Of a DNA stretch of 64,000 nt, positions 17,467 through 26,958 are shown in pieces. Numbering within the stretch: position 1 is the stretch's first letter; each line of letters opens with the position of its first letter. A program made the translations under genes and the position numbers. Origin of the DNA: Methanolinea sp. (GTDB lineage: Archaea > Halobacteriota > Methanomicrobia > Methanomicrobiales > Methanospirillaceae); the NCBI GenBank assembly GCA_030055515.1, contig JASFYI010000003.1, positions 124,001-188,000 on the forward strand, read 5' to 3'. The notes beneath the pieces are model-generated. The model searched no databases, was not told where the DNA came from, and saw nothing but the letters and a program-made list of their open reading frames with translations.

Positions 17467-18630
17467 ATGACACTGTTTCCGAAGTTCAAGAAATTCCGGG
17501 ATGGAGCAAATGTCATCTGCGAGCAACGGCTCCTCCAGCAGGTGAACAACCTGGTGCTCAACTCAGAGATCTGCACCGGCTGCGGTATCTGCGTCGAGGC
17601 GTGCCCGGAAGAGGCCATCGCGCTCGGGCTCGTGGGTGCAACCCGGAGGGGAGCCGTCACGTATGCAGCTCCCGTTGACATCGACGAGGTCAAGTGCTCG
17701 TACTGTGGCGTCTGCGTCATCATGTGCCCGTTCAATGCGCTAACCCTCAAGATCGACGGGGAAGAGCGCCTCCCGATCGTGGAGAAGGACGGATTCCCGC
17801 AGTACGACATGGTCGCAGACATCGACGACGAGAAGTGCGTGCGGTGCACCATCTGCGACGAGGTCTGTCCCCGCGAGGCGATCGTCCGCGACGTCCCGGT
17901 CTACGAGGGTGCAGAGGAAGGCGGGAAGGAACGCCAGACGGCCCTCAAGAGCAAGACGACCTTCAAGGTCGACGACGAGAAGTGCACGCTCTGCGGCATC
18001 TGCGGGGCCGTGTGCCCGGCGATCACGGTCAAGCACAAGCCGTTCACCGCGGAGACCGGGAAGGTCGAGGGGGAGGTCCTGTGGGACGAGAGCCGCTGCG
18101 ATGCCTGCAAGGTCTGCGTGGAGCTCTGCCCTGAAGAGTGCATCACCGTGGAACGCGAGGTCATCGAGGGCAAGAAGCTCCCGGGCCAGGTGGACATCGA
18201 CCAGAAGATGTGCTGCACATGCACGTGGTGCTCGCGCAACTGCCCGACCGAGGCGATCACCGTCGAGAAGATCTTCGAGGGGGACATCGAGTTCTTCCCG
18301 GAGAAGTGCCCGGGAGGGTGTTCCACGTGCGTCGAGGTCTGCCCCGCAAATGCCATTTACCTGCCCACCCCGCCCAAGGCGAGCGAGCTCAAGGGCACGC
18401 TTGAGCCCACCATCGCGGTGAACAAGGACTACTGCATCCTCTGCGGTGCCTGCGTGAACGCCTGCCCGGGCGAGGACATCATCAGGCTGCACAGGACAGG
18501 TATCCGGATGAAGGGCAAGGAGACCGACCTCTTCAAGAGGATCAAGGAGAAGCTCTTCACCCCGCGGACTTCGAAGGTGAAGGAAGAGATCCCCGGAAGC
18601 GTCCAGCTCAAGATGATGGAGAAGGCGTGA
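17467..18630 (+). CDS. fwdF: Polyferredoxin with eight [4Fe-4S] motifs, FwdF
   Basis: A 387-residue polyferredoxin. I count eight cluster motifs in order: CTGCGICVEACP, CSYCGVCVIMCP, CVRCTICDEVCP, CTLCGICGAVCP, CDACKVCVELCP, CCTCTWCSRNCP, a variant with CPGGCSTCVEVCP (one residue more between the first two Cys), and CILCGACVNACP. Eight clusters is the FwdF number; the protein is an electron wire between heterodisulfide reductase and formylmethanofuran dehydrogenase. It follows fwdG by 34 bp and precedes hdrC by 10 bp. Confidence 0.93.
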   Translation: MTLFPKFKKFRDGANVICEQRLLQQVNNLVLNSEICTGCGICVEACPEEAIALGLVGATRRGAVTYAAPVDIDEVKCSYCGVCVIMCPFNALTLKIDGEERLPIVEKDGFPQYDMVADIDDEKCVRCTICDEVCPREAIVRDVPVYEGAEEGGKERQTALKSKTTFKVDDEKCTLCGICGAVCPAITVKHKPFTAETGKVEGEVLWDESRCDACKVCVELCPEECITVEREVIEGKKLPGQVDIDQKMCCTCTWCSRNCPTEAITVEKIFEGDIEFFPEKCPGGCSTCVEVCPANAIYLPTPPKASELKGTLEPTIAVNKDYCILCGACVNACPGEDIIRLHRTGIRMKGKETDLFKRIKEKLFTPRTSKVKEEIPGSVQLKMMEKA

Positions 18631-18640
18631 GGTACCACAC

Positions 18641-19222
18641 ATGCCCAGAACGAAAGGATACCCCGAACCACTCGAGAAGAAACTGAGGGACACGCGCCTC
18701 TTCGAGGACGAGAGGAACCCCCAGTTCACGAAGACCGTCGAGAAGATCTCGATGACGATCCCGCACATGTGCTACCAGTGCGGGACGTGCACCGCGTCGT
18801 GCCCGTCGGCACCCCGGAGCTCCTACCGCATCCGCAAGTTCGTCCGGCGTGCGCTCCTCGGGCTCGAGGAGGAGGCCCTCACCGACCCCGACCTCTGGCT
18901 CTGCACCACGTGCTACAGCTGCACGGACCGCTGCCCGAGGGACATCGCCCCGACCGATGTCATCATGGCCATGAGGAACCTCGCCTTCAAGAGGGATATC
19001 GTGCCGGTCAACTTCCTCAAGACGGTCCAGGCCATCTACACGACGGGCCACGGTGTCCCGAACAACGACGTGAACCGCGCGGCCCGCAAGAAACTCGGGC
19101 TCCCCGCCGACCCGCCCACGACGCACGCGTTCCCGAAATACGTGAAGGGGATCCAGTACATCCTCGACCACTTCGAGCTCAAGAAGAATGCCGACCGGAT
19201 AGTCAAGGAAAGGGAGGGGTGA
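18641..19222 (+). CDS. hdrC: Heterodisulfide reductase subunit C
   Basis: A 193-residue cytosolic HdrC with two [4Fe-4S] motifs, CYQCGTCTASCP and CTTCYSCTDRCP. It carries electrons from HdrA to the catalytic HdrB during reduction of CoM-S-S-CoB. There is no membrane segment, so this is the soluble HdrABC type and not HdrDE. It sits in one operon with fwd genes, 10 bp after fwdF and 6 bp before hdrB. Confidence 0.95.
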   Translation: MPRTKGYPEPLEKKLRDTRLFEDERNPQFTKTVEKISMTIPHMCYQCGTCTASCPSAPRSSYRIRKFVRRALLGLEEEALTDPDLWLCTTCYSCTDRCPRDIAPTDVIMAMRNLAFKRDIVPVNFLKTVQAIYTTGHGVPNNDVNRAARKKLGLPADPPTTHAFPKYVKGIQYILDHFELKKNADRIVKEREG

Positions 19223-19228
19223 GGACTC

Positions 19229-20119
19229 ATGCGCGAATATGCATTTTTCCTCGGCTGCATCGCTCCGAACCGCTACCCGGGAGCTGAATCGGCATCGTAC
19301 AAGACCGCCGAGAAACTCGGGATCAAGCTCCTCGACCTCGAGGGAGCAAGCTGCTGCCCGGCACCGGGTGCATTCGGTTCGATCGACCTGAACGTCTGGT
19401 ATGCCATGGCCGCGAGGAACCTCGTGCTCGCGGAGCAGATGAAGAAGGACATCGCCCTGATCTGCAACGGGTGCTACAAGTCCATCTGGGAAGTCAACCA
19501 CAAGCTGAAGCACAACAAGGAGCTCAGGGACGGCGTGAACGAGGTCCTCAAGGGCATCGACATGGAGTTCAAGGGGACGATCGATGTCTGGCACCTCGCC
19601 GAGCTCTTCTACGATCCCAACATCGTGGGTGTTGATAAAATCCGTGACAGCGTGAAAGTCCCCCTCAAGGGCGCACGGATCGCGGTCCACTACGGCTGCC
19701 ACCTCATGAAGCCCAAGAAGGAGAGGCACTTTGGATCGACGGAGCACCCGACGTGGCTCGAGGAGATGGTCGCCGCCCTCGGCGCAGAGCCTGTCGAGTA
19801 CAAGAATAAAATGCTCTGCTGCGGTGCCGGCGGCGGTGTCCGCGGGTACGACCTCGTGCACTCCCTCGACATCACGAACGAGAAGCTGATCAACCTCAAG
19901 GAGGCAAATGTCGATGCCCTCACGGAAGTCTGCCCGTTCTGCCAGCTCCAGTTCGACCGCGGGCAGATCGAGATAGAGGAGAAATTCGGCGTAAAGTACA
20001 ACCTCCCTGTGCTCCACTACTGCGAACTGCTGGGACTCGCCCAGGGCATGTCACCCCAGGAACTCGGGCTCGACCTCCACGCGGTCAGCTGCGAGCCGTT
20101 CCTGAAGAAGGTGCTCTAG
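19229..20119 (+). CDS. hdrB: Heterodisulfide reductase subunit B
   Basis: A 296-residue catalytic subunit with the CCG-type motifs that hold two noncubane [4Fe-4S] clusters: FLGCIAPNRYPG, SCCPAPGAFGS, CNGCYKS, HYGCHLMKP, CCGAGGG and CPFCQLQFD. These are the full set expected for two CCG domains, which bind and cleave the heterodisulfide. The ATG at 19229 begins MREYAFFLGC, the usual N terminus. Confidence 0.96.
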   Translation: MREYAFFLGCIAPNRYPGAESASYKTAEKLGIKLLDLEGASCCPAPGAFGSIDLNVWYAMAARNLVLAEQMKKDIALICNGCYKSIWEVNHKLKHNKELRDGVNEVLKGIDMEFKGTIDVWHLAELFYDPNIVGVDKIRDSVKVPLKGARIAVHYGCHLMKPKKERHFGSTEHPTWLEEMVAALGAEPVEYKNKMLCCGAGGGVRGYDLVHSLDITNEKLINLKEANVDALTEVCPFCQLQFDRGQIEIEEKFGVKYNLPVLHYCELLGLAQGMSPQELGLDLHAVSCEPFLKKVL

Positions 20120-20132
20120 GGGGAGGGAGAAG

Positions 20133-22238
20133 ATGGCTGAGAAGAAGACCAAGAAAGAGCATCCCACGAAGAAGGACACGAAAACGGCTGCAGCAAAGGC
20201 TGCACATGCTGCCAAGACGCCTGACAAGGACCTCGGGAAGAACGCGCGGATAGGAGTCTACATCTGCCACTGCGGGACGAACATCGCCGGCTCCGTGGAC
20301 ATCCTCGCCGTGCAGGAGTACGCAAAGACGCTCCCCAACGTGGTGCACGTGGACAACTACCAGTACATGTGCTCGACGCCCGGCCAGAAGAAGATCGAGA
20401 ACGACATCAAGGAACACAATCTCACGGGCGTGGTCGTCGCGGCGTGCTCTCCCCGCCTCCACGAGCCCACGTTCAGGACCGCGACGAAGCAGGGAGGCTT
20501 AAACCCGTTCCGCTTCGAGATGGCCAACATCCGCGAGCAGGGGTCGTGGGTCCACATGCACGACCGCGAGGGTGCGACCGAGAAGGCGAAGGATGCCATC
20601 CGGATCGCCGTCGCGAAGGCAGCCCTCCTCCAGGACCTCGTCCCGAAGAGCGTGCCGGTCACGAAGGCGGCGCTCGTCGTGGGGGCCGGCGTCGCGGGGA
20701 TGCAGGCCGCGCTCGACCTCGCCAACGCGGGGATCAAGACCTACCTCGTCGAGAAATCGCCGACCATCGGCGGGCGCATGTCCCAGCTTGACAAGACGTT
20801 CCCGACGCTCGACTGTTCCCAGTGCATCCTCACGCCCAAGATGGTGGACGTCGGGAGGAACCCCAACATCCAGCTGATGACCTACTCCGAGATAGAGGAG
20901 GTCGAGGGGTACATCGGGAACTTCGACGTGACCATCAGGAAGAAGGCCCGCGGCGTCCTCACGCCGGCCGAGGCAGAGGCGCGGGGGATCGTCGGCGGAG
21001 GGTGCAACGGCTGCGGTGACTGCGACACGGTCTGCCCCGTCATCAAGCCCAACCCGTTCGAGATGGGGATGAAGCCCCGGAAAGCAATCTACATCTACCA
21101 CCCGCAGGTCGTGCCCCTCATCTACACGATCGACTTCGACAGCTGCGTCAAGTGCGGCCTCTGCGTCGAGGCGTGTGGCGAGAAGAAGGCAATCGACCTC
21201 GAGATGAAGGACGAGCTCGTGAAAATCAAGGTCGGGACGGTCATCCTCGCGCTCGGATACGACATCTTCCCCGTCGAGAAGAAGGAGGAGTGGGGCTACA
21301 AGAAGTACGAGAACGTGGTCACGAGCCTCGAGTTCGAGCGGCTCATCTGCGCGTCCGGCCCGACGGGCGGCCACCTCGTGAGGCCCAGCGACGGCAAGAC
21401 GCCGAAGAAGGTCGCGTTCGTACTCTGCGCGGGTTCCCGTGACAACACGGGCATCGGCAAGCCGTACTGCTCGCGGTTCTGCTGCATGTACTCGCTCAAG
21501 CACGCCCACCAGATCATCGAGAAGATCCCCGGCGCCCAGCCCTACATCTTCTACATGGACATACGGTCGTTCGGGAAGATGTACGAGGAGTTCTACTACC
21601 GCATCCAGGACGAGGGGGCGAAGTTCATCCGCGGGCGCGTGGCAAACATCCTCGAGGACCCGGTCACGAAGAATCTCATCATCAACGCCGAGGACACCCT
21701 CCTCGACCGGCCGATGCAGCTCGAGGTCGACATGGTCGTCCTCGCCGCGGCAGTCCAGCCGTCCGCGGACACCGACAGGACACGCAAGCTCTTCGGTGTC
21801 TCCTGCTCGCTCGACGGGTGGCTGCTCGAGGCACACCCGAAGCTCAACCCCTGCGGGACCACGACGGCCGGGGTATTCCTCGCCGGGGTCTGCCAGGGAC
21901 CAAAGGACATCCCCGACACGGTCGCGTCCGCCGAGGGTGCGGCATCGGCGGCGAGCATCCCGATCCACATGGGAGAGGTCGAGCTCGAGCCGTACTTCGC
22001 CCAGTGCATCGAGGAGAAGTGCGCGGGCTGCGGCATGTGCGTGAACCTCTGCCCGTACCAGGCGCTCTCGCTCGTCGAGAAGGAAGGCAGGAAGGTCATG
22101 CAGGTCACCGAGGCGAAGTGCAAGGGCTGCGGGACGTGCGGCGGGTTCTGCCCCGGCGGGGCCATCTGGATGCAGCACTTCGCGACACCGCAGATCATCG
22201 CGCAGATCGACGCGTTCCTCCTCGGAGGTGAGCAGTGA
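20133..22238 (+). CDS. hdrA: Heterodisulfide reductase subunit A (flavin-based bifurcating)
   Basis: A 701-residue FAD protein that splits electron pairs between ferredoxin and HdrBC. After a Lys/Ala-rich tail of about 40 residues (unusual) comes the N-terminal domain with YICHCGTN, then the FAD fold VVGAGVAGMQAAL. The cluster residue region SQCILTPKM has Cys where some methanogens have selenocysteine. There is an inserted pair of motifs CNGCGDCDTVCP and CVKCGLCVEACG, and a C-terminal pair CAGCGMCVNLCP and CKGCGTCGGFCP. It ends at the ATG of mvhD (TGATG overlap). Confidence 0.97.
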   Translation: MAEKKTKKEHPTKKDTKTAAAKAAHAAKTPDKDLGKNARIGVYICHCGTNIAGSVDILAVQEYAKTLPNVVHVDNYQYMCSTPGQKKIENDIKEHNLTGVVVAACSPRLHEPTFRTATKQGGLNPFRFEMANIREQGSWVHMHDREGATEKAKDAIRIAVAKAALLQDLVPKSVPVTKAALVVGAGVAGMQAALDLANAGIKTYLVEKSPTIGGRMSQLDKTFPTLDCSQCILTPKMVDVGRNPNIQLMTYSEIEEVEGYIGNFDVTIRKKARGVLTPAEAEARGIVGGGCNGCGDCDTVCPVIKPNPFEMGMKPRKAIYIYHPQVVPLIYTIDFDSCVKCGLCVEACGEKKAIDLEMKDELVKIKVGTVILALGYDIFPVEKKEEWGYKKYENVVTSLEFERLICASGPTGGHLVRPSDGKTPKKVAFVLCAGSRDNTGIGKPYCSRFCCMYSLKHAHQIIEKIPGAQPYIFYMDIRSFGKMYEEFYYRIQDEGAKFIRGRVANILEDPVTKNLIINAEDTLLDRPMQLEVDMVVLAAAVQPSADTDRTRKLFGVSCSLDGWLLEAHPKLNPCGTTTAGVFLAGVCQGPKDIPDTVASAEGAASAASIPIHMGEVELEPYFAQCIEEKCAGCGMCVNLCPYQALSLVEKEGRKVMQVTEAKCKGCGTCGGFCPGGAIWMQHFATPQIIAQIDAFLLGGEQ

Positions 22239-22663
22239 TGGCAGAGGGCGAGTGGAAACCCAAGATCCTCGGGATCATCTGCAACTGGTGTTCGTACGCG
22301 GGGGCCGACCTCGCGGGGAGCGCGAGGACGCAGTATCCCCCCGACATCCGGATCATCAGGGTGATGTGCACGGGGAGGGTCGACCCCCTCTTCATCCTGA
22401 AGGCCTTCGTGGACGGCGCGGACGGCGTCCTCGTCTCGGGCTGCCACTTCGGGGACTGCCACTACCTCGAGGGGAACTACAAGGCAGCAAAGAGGATGTT
22501 CCTGCTCAAGAGCCTCCTGCGGAACATCGGCCTCGAGGACAAGAGGCTGCGGATGACGTTTGTCTCCGCATCCGAGGGTGCCAAGTGGGCAGTGGTGGTA
22601 AAGGACGTCGTGGACACCATAAAGAGCCTGGGCCCAAGCCCGCTCAAGGAGATCACGCGCTGA
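22238..22663 (+). CDS. mvhD: F420-nonreducing hydrogenase iron-sulfur subunit D
   Basis: A 141-residue MvhD with a [2Fe-2S] domain (IICNWCSYAGADLAG, CTGRVDP, GCHFGDCHY). It docks a hydrogenase (MvhAG) or formate dehydrogenase onto HdrA. No hydrogenase or formate dehydrogenase genes are in the window, so the electron-input module lies elsewhere. The start is the ATG at 22238, overlapping the hdrA stop; a GTG one codon earlier is possible. Confidence 0.94.
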   Translation: MAEGEWKPKILGIICNWCSYAGADLAGSARTQYPPDIRIIRVMCTGRVDPLFILKAFVDGADGVLVSGCHFGDCHYLEGNYKAAKRMFLLKSLLRNIGLEDKRLRMTFVSASEGAKWAVVVKDVVDTIKSLGPSPLKEITR

Positions 22664-22682
22664 CCATCAGGGGGATCCTACC

Positions 22683-23084
22683 TTGGCGAAACTGAAATTG
22701 AACCTGATTACCGGCCGCACCATCCACCAGGGCGTGGCCATGGAGGGCGGAAAGGAGAAGGATGCCTACACGAAGGCCTGCGGGATCATCGAGATGGACC
22801 CGTCGGACATGAAAAAGCTGGGCATCTGGAAGGGGACGAACGTCCGTGTCACGAGCGAGTGGGGGAGCGTGGTCGTGAAAGCCGTGGAGGCAACCCAGGG
22901 GCCCCACCCCGGGCTCGCTTTCATCCCCATGGGACCGTGGGCGAACGCGGTCGTCAATCCCAAGACGTACTCTACCGGGATGCCGACATTTAAGGGAGTC
23001 CCCATCGAAGTAGAACCCGCAATAAACGAGCCGGTCCTCAATTCAATCCAGCTCGTGCAGAAGAAGTGCAGGGGTGAGGCCTGA
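22683..23084 (+). CDS. fwdD: Formylmethanofuran dehydrogenase subunit D
   Basis: A 133-residue subunit equal to the molybdopterin-binding C-terminal domain of formate dehydrogenases, which completes the active site of FwdB. It has LITGRTIHQG at the start and the conserved GLAFIPMGPWANAVV segment. The start codon is TTG at 22683, placed 7 nt after an AGGGGG ribosome-binding site; no ATG gives the usual N terminus. The stop adjoins the fwdB ATG. Confidence 0.93.
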   Translation: MAKLKLNLITGRTIHQGVAMEGGKEKDAYTKACGIIEMDPSDMKKLGIWKGTNVRVTSEWGSVVVKAVEATQGPHPGLAFIPMGPWANAVVNPKTYSTGMPTFKGVPIEVEPAINEPVLNSIQLVQKKCRGEA

Positions 23085-24404
23085 ATGTCCAAAGTCGTGA
23101 CCGACGTGATCTGCCCGTTCTGCGGAACGCTCTGTGACGACATCGAGGTCGTCGTCTCGGATGACGGGAAGAAGATAGAAGATGTCTACAATGCCTGCGC
23201 CATCGGCGCAGAGAAGTTCCTCCATGCCCAGGCCCCCGACCGGGTCAAGAGGCCGCGGATGCAGCAGCCCGACGGGTCCTACAAGGAGGTCTCGTACGAC
23301 GAGGCCGTGGAATACACAGCCCAGATGCTGTACAAGGCGAAGAAACCCCTCATGTACGGCTGGAGTTCCACGAGCTGCGAGGCACAGAGCATCGGGCACG
23401 AGATCGCGGAGAAGGTGGGGGCCGTCGTCGACAACACGGCCACCGTCTGCCACGGGACCACGCTGATCGCGGTCCAGGACGTCGGGATCCCAAGCTGTAC
23501 CCTGGGCGAGATCAAGAACAGGGCGGACAGGATCATCTTCTGGGGCTGCAACCCGTGCCATGCCCACCCCCGCCACCAGTCGCGCTATTCCGTCTTCCCG
23601 AGGGGCTTCTTCACGAACAAGGGGCACACGAACAGGAAGGTCATCGTCGTTGACCCGAGGGTGACGGACACCGCGAAGCTCGCCGACTACCACTACCAGG
23701 TCGAGCAGGGCCGCGACTACGAGCTCCTCTCCGCCTTCCGCGTCGCACTCCGGAACGAGCCCCTCCCCGAGGTCGTCGCGGGCATTCCCCGGGAGAAGAT
23801 CATCGAGGGTGCAGAGGTGATGAAGAGCGGCCGGTTCGGGATCATCTTCTTCGGGATGGGTGTGACCCAGTCGCTCTCCAAGAACCACAACATCGACAAC
23901 GCCATCAGCCTCACGAAGGACCTCAACGAGTTCACGAAGTTCAGCATCATGGCGATGCGGGGCCACTACAACGTGACAGGCTCGGGCCAGGTCCTCGGGT
24001 GGCAGTTCGGGTTCCCGTTCTCCGTTGACCTCTCGCGCGGCTTTGCGCGGTACAACCCCGGGGAGACGAGCTCAAACGACCTGCTCGTGAGGGGCGAGGT
24101 CGACGCGGTCTTCGTCATCGGGAGCGACCCCGGCGCGCACTTCCCGATAAGCTCGGTGAAGCAGATCGCAAAGCTCCCCTCCGTCTGCGTCGACCCGCAC
24201 ATCACCCCGACGACCGAGATATCCAAGCTCCACGTCCCGGTGGCGTTCGTGGGCGTCGAGGTCGCGGGGAACTGCTATCGGATGGACAACGTCCCGATCG
24301 AGGCCCGGAAAGTCGTCGACCCGCCGGAGGGTGTCTTGACGGACGTGGAATTCCTCACGCGCGTGAACGCCCGCCTCGACGAGCTGATGGCAGGAGGGAA
24401 GTAG
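23085..24404 (+). CDS. fwdB: Formylmethanofuran dehydrogenase subunit B (tungsten/molybdenum catalytic)
   Basis: A 439-residue catalytic subunit that reduces CO2 to formate at a W or Mo bis-pterin centre. A [4Fe-4S] cluster is held by Cys10, Cys13, Cys17 and Cys38. The metal ligand is Cys122 in TATVCHGTT, so this is a cysteine and not a selenocysteine isoform. FWGCNPCHAHPRH and VDPRVTDTAKLADYH are further family segments. The ATG directly follows the fwdD stop. Confidence 0.96.
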   Translation: MSKVVTDVICPFCGTLCDDIEVVVSDDGKKIEDVYNACAIGAEKFLHAQAPDRVKRPRMQQPDGSYKEVSYDEAVEYTAQMLYKAKKPLMYGWSSTSCEAQSIGHEIAEKVGAVVDNTATVCHGTTLIAVQDVGIPSCTLGEIKNRADRIIFWGCNPCHAHPRHQSRYSVFPRGFFTNKGHTNRKVIVVDPRVTDTAKLADYHYQVEQGRDYELLSAFRVALRNEPLPEVVAGIPREKIIEGAEVMKSGRFGIIFFGMGVTQSLSKNHNIDNAISLTKDLNEFTKFSIMAMRGHYNVTGSGQVLGWQFGFPFSVDLSRGFARYNPGETSSNDLLVRGEVDAVFVIGSDPGAHFPISSVKQIAKLPSVCVDPHITPTTEISKLHVPVAFVGVEVAGNCYRMDNVPIEARKVVDPPEGVLTDVEFLTRVNARLDELMAGGK

Positions 24405-26114
24405 ATGGCAGAATACATCATCAAGAACGGGTTTGTTTTCGATCCCGTCCAGGGAATCAAGGGGGACAAGGCCGACATCGCCGTCAAGGACGGCAAGATC
24501 GTCAAGTCGACGGAGGTCTCCTCCAAGGCAAAGGTCATCGACGCGAGCGGAAAGACCGTGATGGCGGGCGCCGTGGAGATCCACGCCCACATCGCGGGCC
24601 CCAAAGTCAACGAGGGGAGGAACTACAGGCCGGAAGACAAGCTCTTCCAGTACCGGCCGAAGAAAGGGTCCGTCCGCATGGCCGGCGGGTTCTCGATCCC
24701 GACGACGTTCAAGACAGGGTACGAGTACGCGCGGATGGGCTACACGACGGCGATGGAGGCCGCGATGCCGCCCCTCTACGCCCGGCACGTCCACGAGGAG
24801 ATCAGGGACACCCCCATCATCGACGAGGGCGCATACCCGGTGTTCGGGAACAACTGGTTCGTCCTCGAGTACCTGAAGAACAGGGAGATCGAGAACACTG
24901 CCGCGTACATTTCCTGGCTCCTCCAGGCCTCGAAGGGCTACGCGGTCAAGCTCGTCAACCCCGGCGGCACGGAGGCGTGGGGGTGGGGTCTCAACTGCCT
25001 CACGATCGACGACCCTGTCCCATACTTCGACATCACCCCCCGCGAGATAGTGACCGGCCTCATCGAGGCAAACGAGTATCTCGGGCTTCCCCACTCCATC
25101 CACATCCACCAGAACAGCCTCGGCAACCCGGGGAACTACACCGTGACACTCGACACCCTCAGGCTCGCGGAAGGATTCAAGGCGAAGAACAAATTCGGGC
25201 GCGAGCAGGTCATGCACTCGACGCACCTCCAGTTCCATTCGTACGGCGGTGACAGCTGGGCGAACTTCGAGTCCAAGTCAAAGGAGATAATGGACTACGT
25301 CAACAAGCAGAAGAACATCACTGTGGACACGGGCTGCGTCACGCTGGACGAGACCACGACGATGACCGCCGACGGCCCGTTCGAGCACCACCTCACCGAG
25401 CTGAACCACCTCAAGTGGGCCAACGTGGACGTCGAGCTCGAGACTGCGGCAGGGGTCGTCCCCTACATCTACAGCCCGGACATCAAGGTCTGCGAGATCC
25501 AGTGGGCGATCGGGCTCGAGCTCGCGCTGATGGCCAAGGACCCGATGCGCTGCTTCATCACGACCGACCACCCGAACGCGGGGCCGTTCACGAGGTACCC
25601 GCGGATATTCAAGTGGCTGATGAGCGAAGAGGCGCGCAAGAAGCAGATCGAGTCCTTCAAGCACCGCGAGAAGATGATCGAGGCAACGCACATCGCGGGC
25701 ATCGACCGCGAGCTCTCCCTCTACGAGATCGCGCAGATGACGAGGGCAGGGCCGGCAAAGGCGCTCGGTCTCTCCCACCAGTACGGCGGGCTCGCACCCG
25801 GCATGGACGCGGACATCGCCATCTACGACCTAAACCCGGAGAAACCGCACAAGCCCGAGGATATCGAGAAGGCGTTCTCCGCCGCGGCATTCGTCATGAA
25901 GACCGGCGTCCCGGTCGTCGTCGACGGCGAGGTCGTGAACAACGGCAACAAGAGGACGATCTGGGTCAAGGCGAAGGTGAACGAGAACCCGCAGGTCATG
26001 AGGGACATCCGGGACAAGTTCCTGAAGTACTACAGCGTGACGCAGGCGAATTACGATGTGTCCTCGCACTTCGTCCCGAATCCCCACGTGATCGAGGTCG
26101 ACGCGACGCACTGA
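24405..26114 (+). CDS. fwdA: Formylmethanofuran dehydrogenase subunit A
   Basis: A 569-residue amidohydrolase-type subunit with a dinuclear zinc site. It condenses formate, delivered through a tunnel from FwdB, with methanofuran. Metal motifs are EIHAHIAGPKVN near residue 60, AVKLVNPGG with the Lys likely to be carboxylated, and HSIHIHQNSLG. GLAPGMDADIAIYDL near the C terminus is typical of the superfamily. The ATG immediately follows the fwdB stop codon. Confidence 0.97.
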   Translation: MAEYIIKNGFVFDPVQGIKGDKADIAVKDGKIVKSTEVSSKAKVIDASGKTVMAGAVEIHAHIAGPKVNEGRNYRPEDKLFQYRPKKGSVRMAGGFSIPTTFKTGYEYARMGYTTAMEAAMPPLYARHVHEEIRDTPIIDEGAYPVFGNNWFVLEYLKNREIENTAAYISWLLQASKGYAVKLVNPGGTEAWGWGLNCLTIDDPVPYFDITPREIVTGLIEANEYLGLPHSIHIHQNSLGNPGNYTVTLDTLRLAEGFKAKNKFGREQVMHSTHLQFHSYGGDSWANFESKSKEIMDYVNKQKNITVDTGCVTLDETTTMTADGPFEHHLTELNHLKWANVDVELETAAGVVPYIYSPDIKVCEIQWAIGLELALMAKDPMRCFITTDHPNAGPFTRYPRIFKWLMSEEARKKQIESFKHREKMIEATHIAGIDRELSLYEIAQMTRAGPAKALGLSHQYGGLAPGMDADIAIYDLNPEKPHKPEDIEKAFSAAAFVMKTGVPVVVDGEVVNNGNKRTIWVKAKVNENPQVMRDIRDKFLKYYSVTQANYDVSSHFVPNPHVIEVDATH

Positions 26115-26126
26115 GGGGGGGGAGAG

Positions 26127-26927
26127 ATGGAGACTGTCACACTCACAATGAAGAACCAGCCCGCACTCTATCTGGAGGCGGACAACATCTCGCCTGACAA
26201 GTTCGCCGGGAAGAAAGCATCCGAGATCGCAGCACTCCACGCCTACGAGGGGCGGGAGCAGACGACCCTTGGCAAGTACTTCGAGGTCTCGGGAGAGGCA
26301 GGGGCGACCGCCGCGGATACCCGCATCGTCATCAAGGGCGACGTGAGCAGGGTCAAGTACATCGGCATGAAGATGTCGGCGGGAGAGATCCTCGTCGAGC
26401 AGAGTCCCGACATGTACACCGGTGCGTGGATGCAAGGCGGCAGGCTCGTCGTGAAGGGGAGCGTCAACTCCTTCGCCGGGATCGGCATGAAGGGCGGCGA
26501 GCTTCTCATCGAGGGCAACGCGGGCGACTACCTCGGCGCCGCGTACCGCGGCGACTGGCGCGGCATGCAGGGCGGCCTCATCCGCGTGAAGGGGAATGCC
26601 GGCGCTGACCTGGGGTACTACATGAACGGTGGCACGATCATCGTCCACGGTGACGCGGACGTCCACGTGGGCACCCACATGGACGGCGGCAGGATCGTCA
26701 TAAAGGGGAACGTGCCGAGCAAGGTCGGCGGCCAGATGGTCACTGGGGAGATCTTCGTCTTTGGAAAGATAGACGTCATGATGCCCGGCTTCAAGTACGT
26801 CCAGGACGAGGAGGTCGAGGTCGACGGGGAGAAGGCGAAGTTTGCCCTCTACTATGGCGACACCGGCGAGCGGCACCCCAAGAGGAAAGGGCAGCTCGTG
26901 TACGGGAAACTCTACCTGAAAATATAA
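26127..26927 (+). CDS. fwdC: Formylmethanofuran dehydrogenase subunit C
   Basis: A 266-residue right-handed beta-helix protein, related to the C-terminal domain of glutamate synthase, which holds FwdA and FwdB together. Repeated glycine-rich turns are visible: MQGGRLVVKG, MKGGELLIEGNAG, MQGGLIRVKGNAG, MNGGTIIVHGDA, MDGGRIVIKG. It is the last gene of the ten-gene operon, followed by a T-run terminator. Confidence 0.95.
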   Translation: METVTLTMKNQPALYLEADNISPDKFAGKKASEIAALHAYEGREQTTLGKYFEVSGEAGATAADTRIVIKGDVSRVKYIGMKMSAGEILVEQSPDMYTGAWMQGGRLVVKGSVNSFAGIGMKGGELLIEGNAGDYLGAAYRGDWRGMQGGLIRVKGNAGADLGYYMNGGTIIVHGDADVHVGTHMDGGRIVIKGNVPSKVGGQMVTGEIFVFGKIDVMMPGFKYVQDEEVEVDGEKAKFALYYGDTGERHPKRKGQLVYGKLYLKI

Positions 26928-26944
26928 ACCAATACCATTTCTTT

Positions 26945-26958
26945 ATCTAAACCTTTTT
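26945..26958 (+). terminator. T-run terminator of the fwd-hdr operon
   Basis: ATCTAAACCTTTTT lies 18 bp after the fwdC stop codon. The AAACCTTTTT core recurs just after mcrA and mtrH. Confidence 0.5.

Noticed and set aside
20133-24404. Selenocysteine in HdrA, MvhD or FwdB
   Set aside because: All three frames run without in-frame TGA and have Cys at the positions where selenocysteine can occur.
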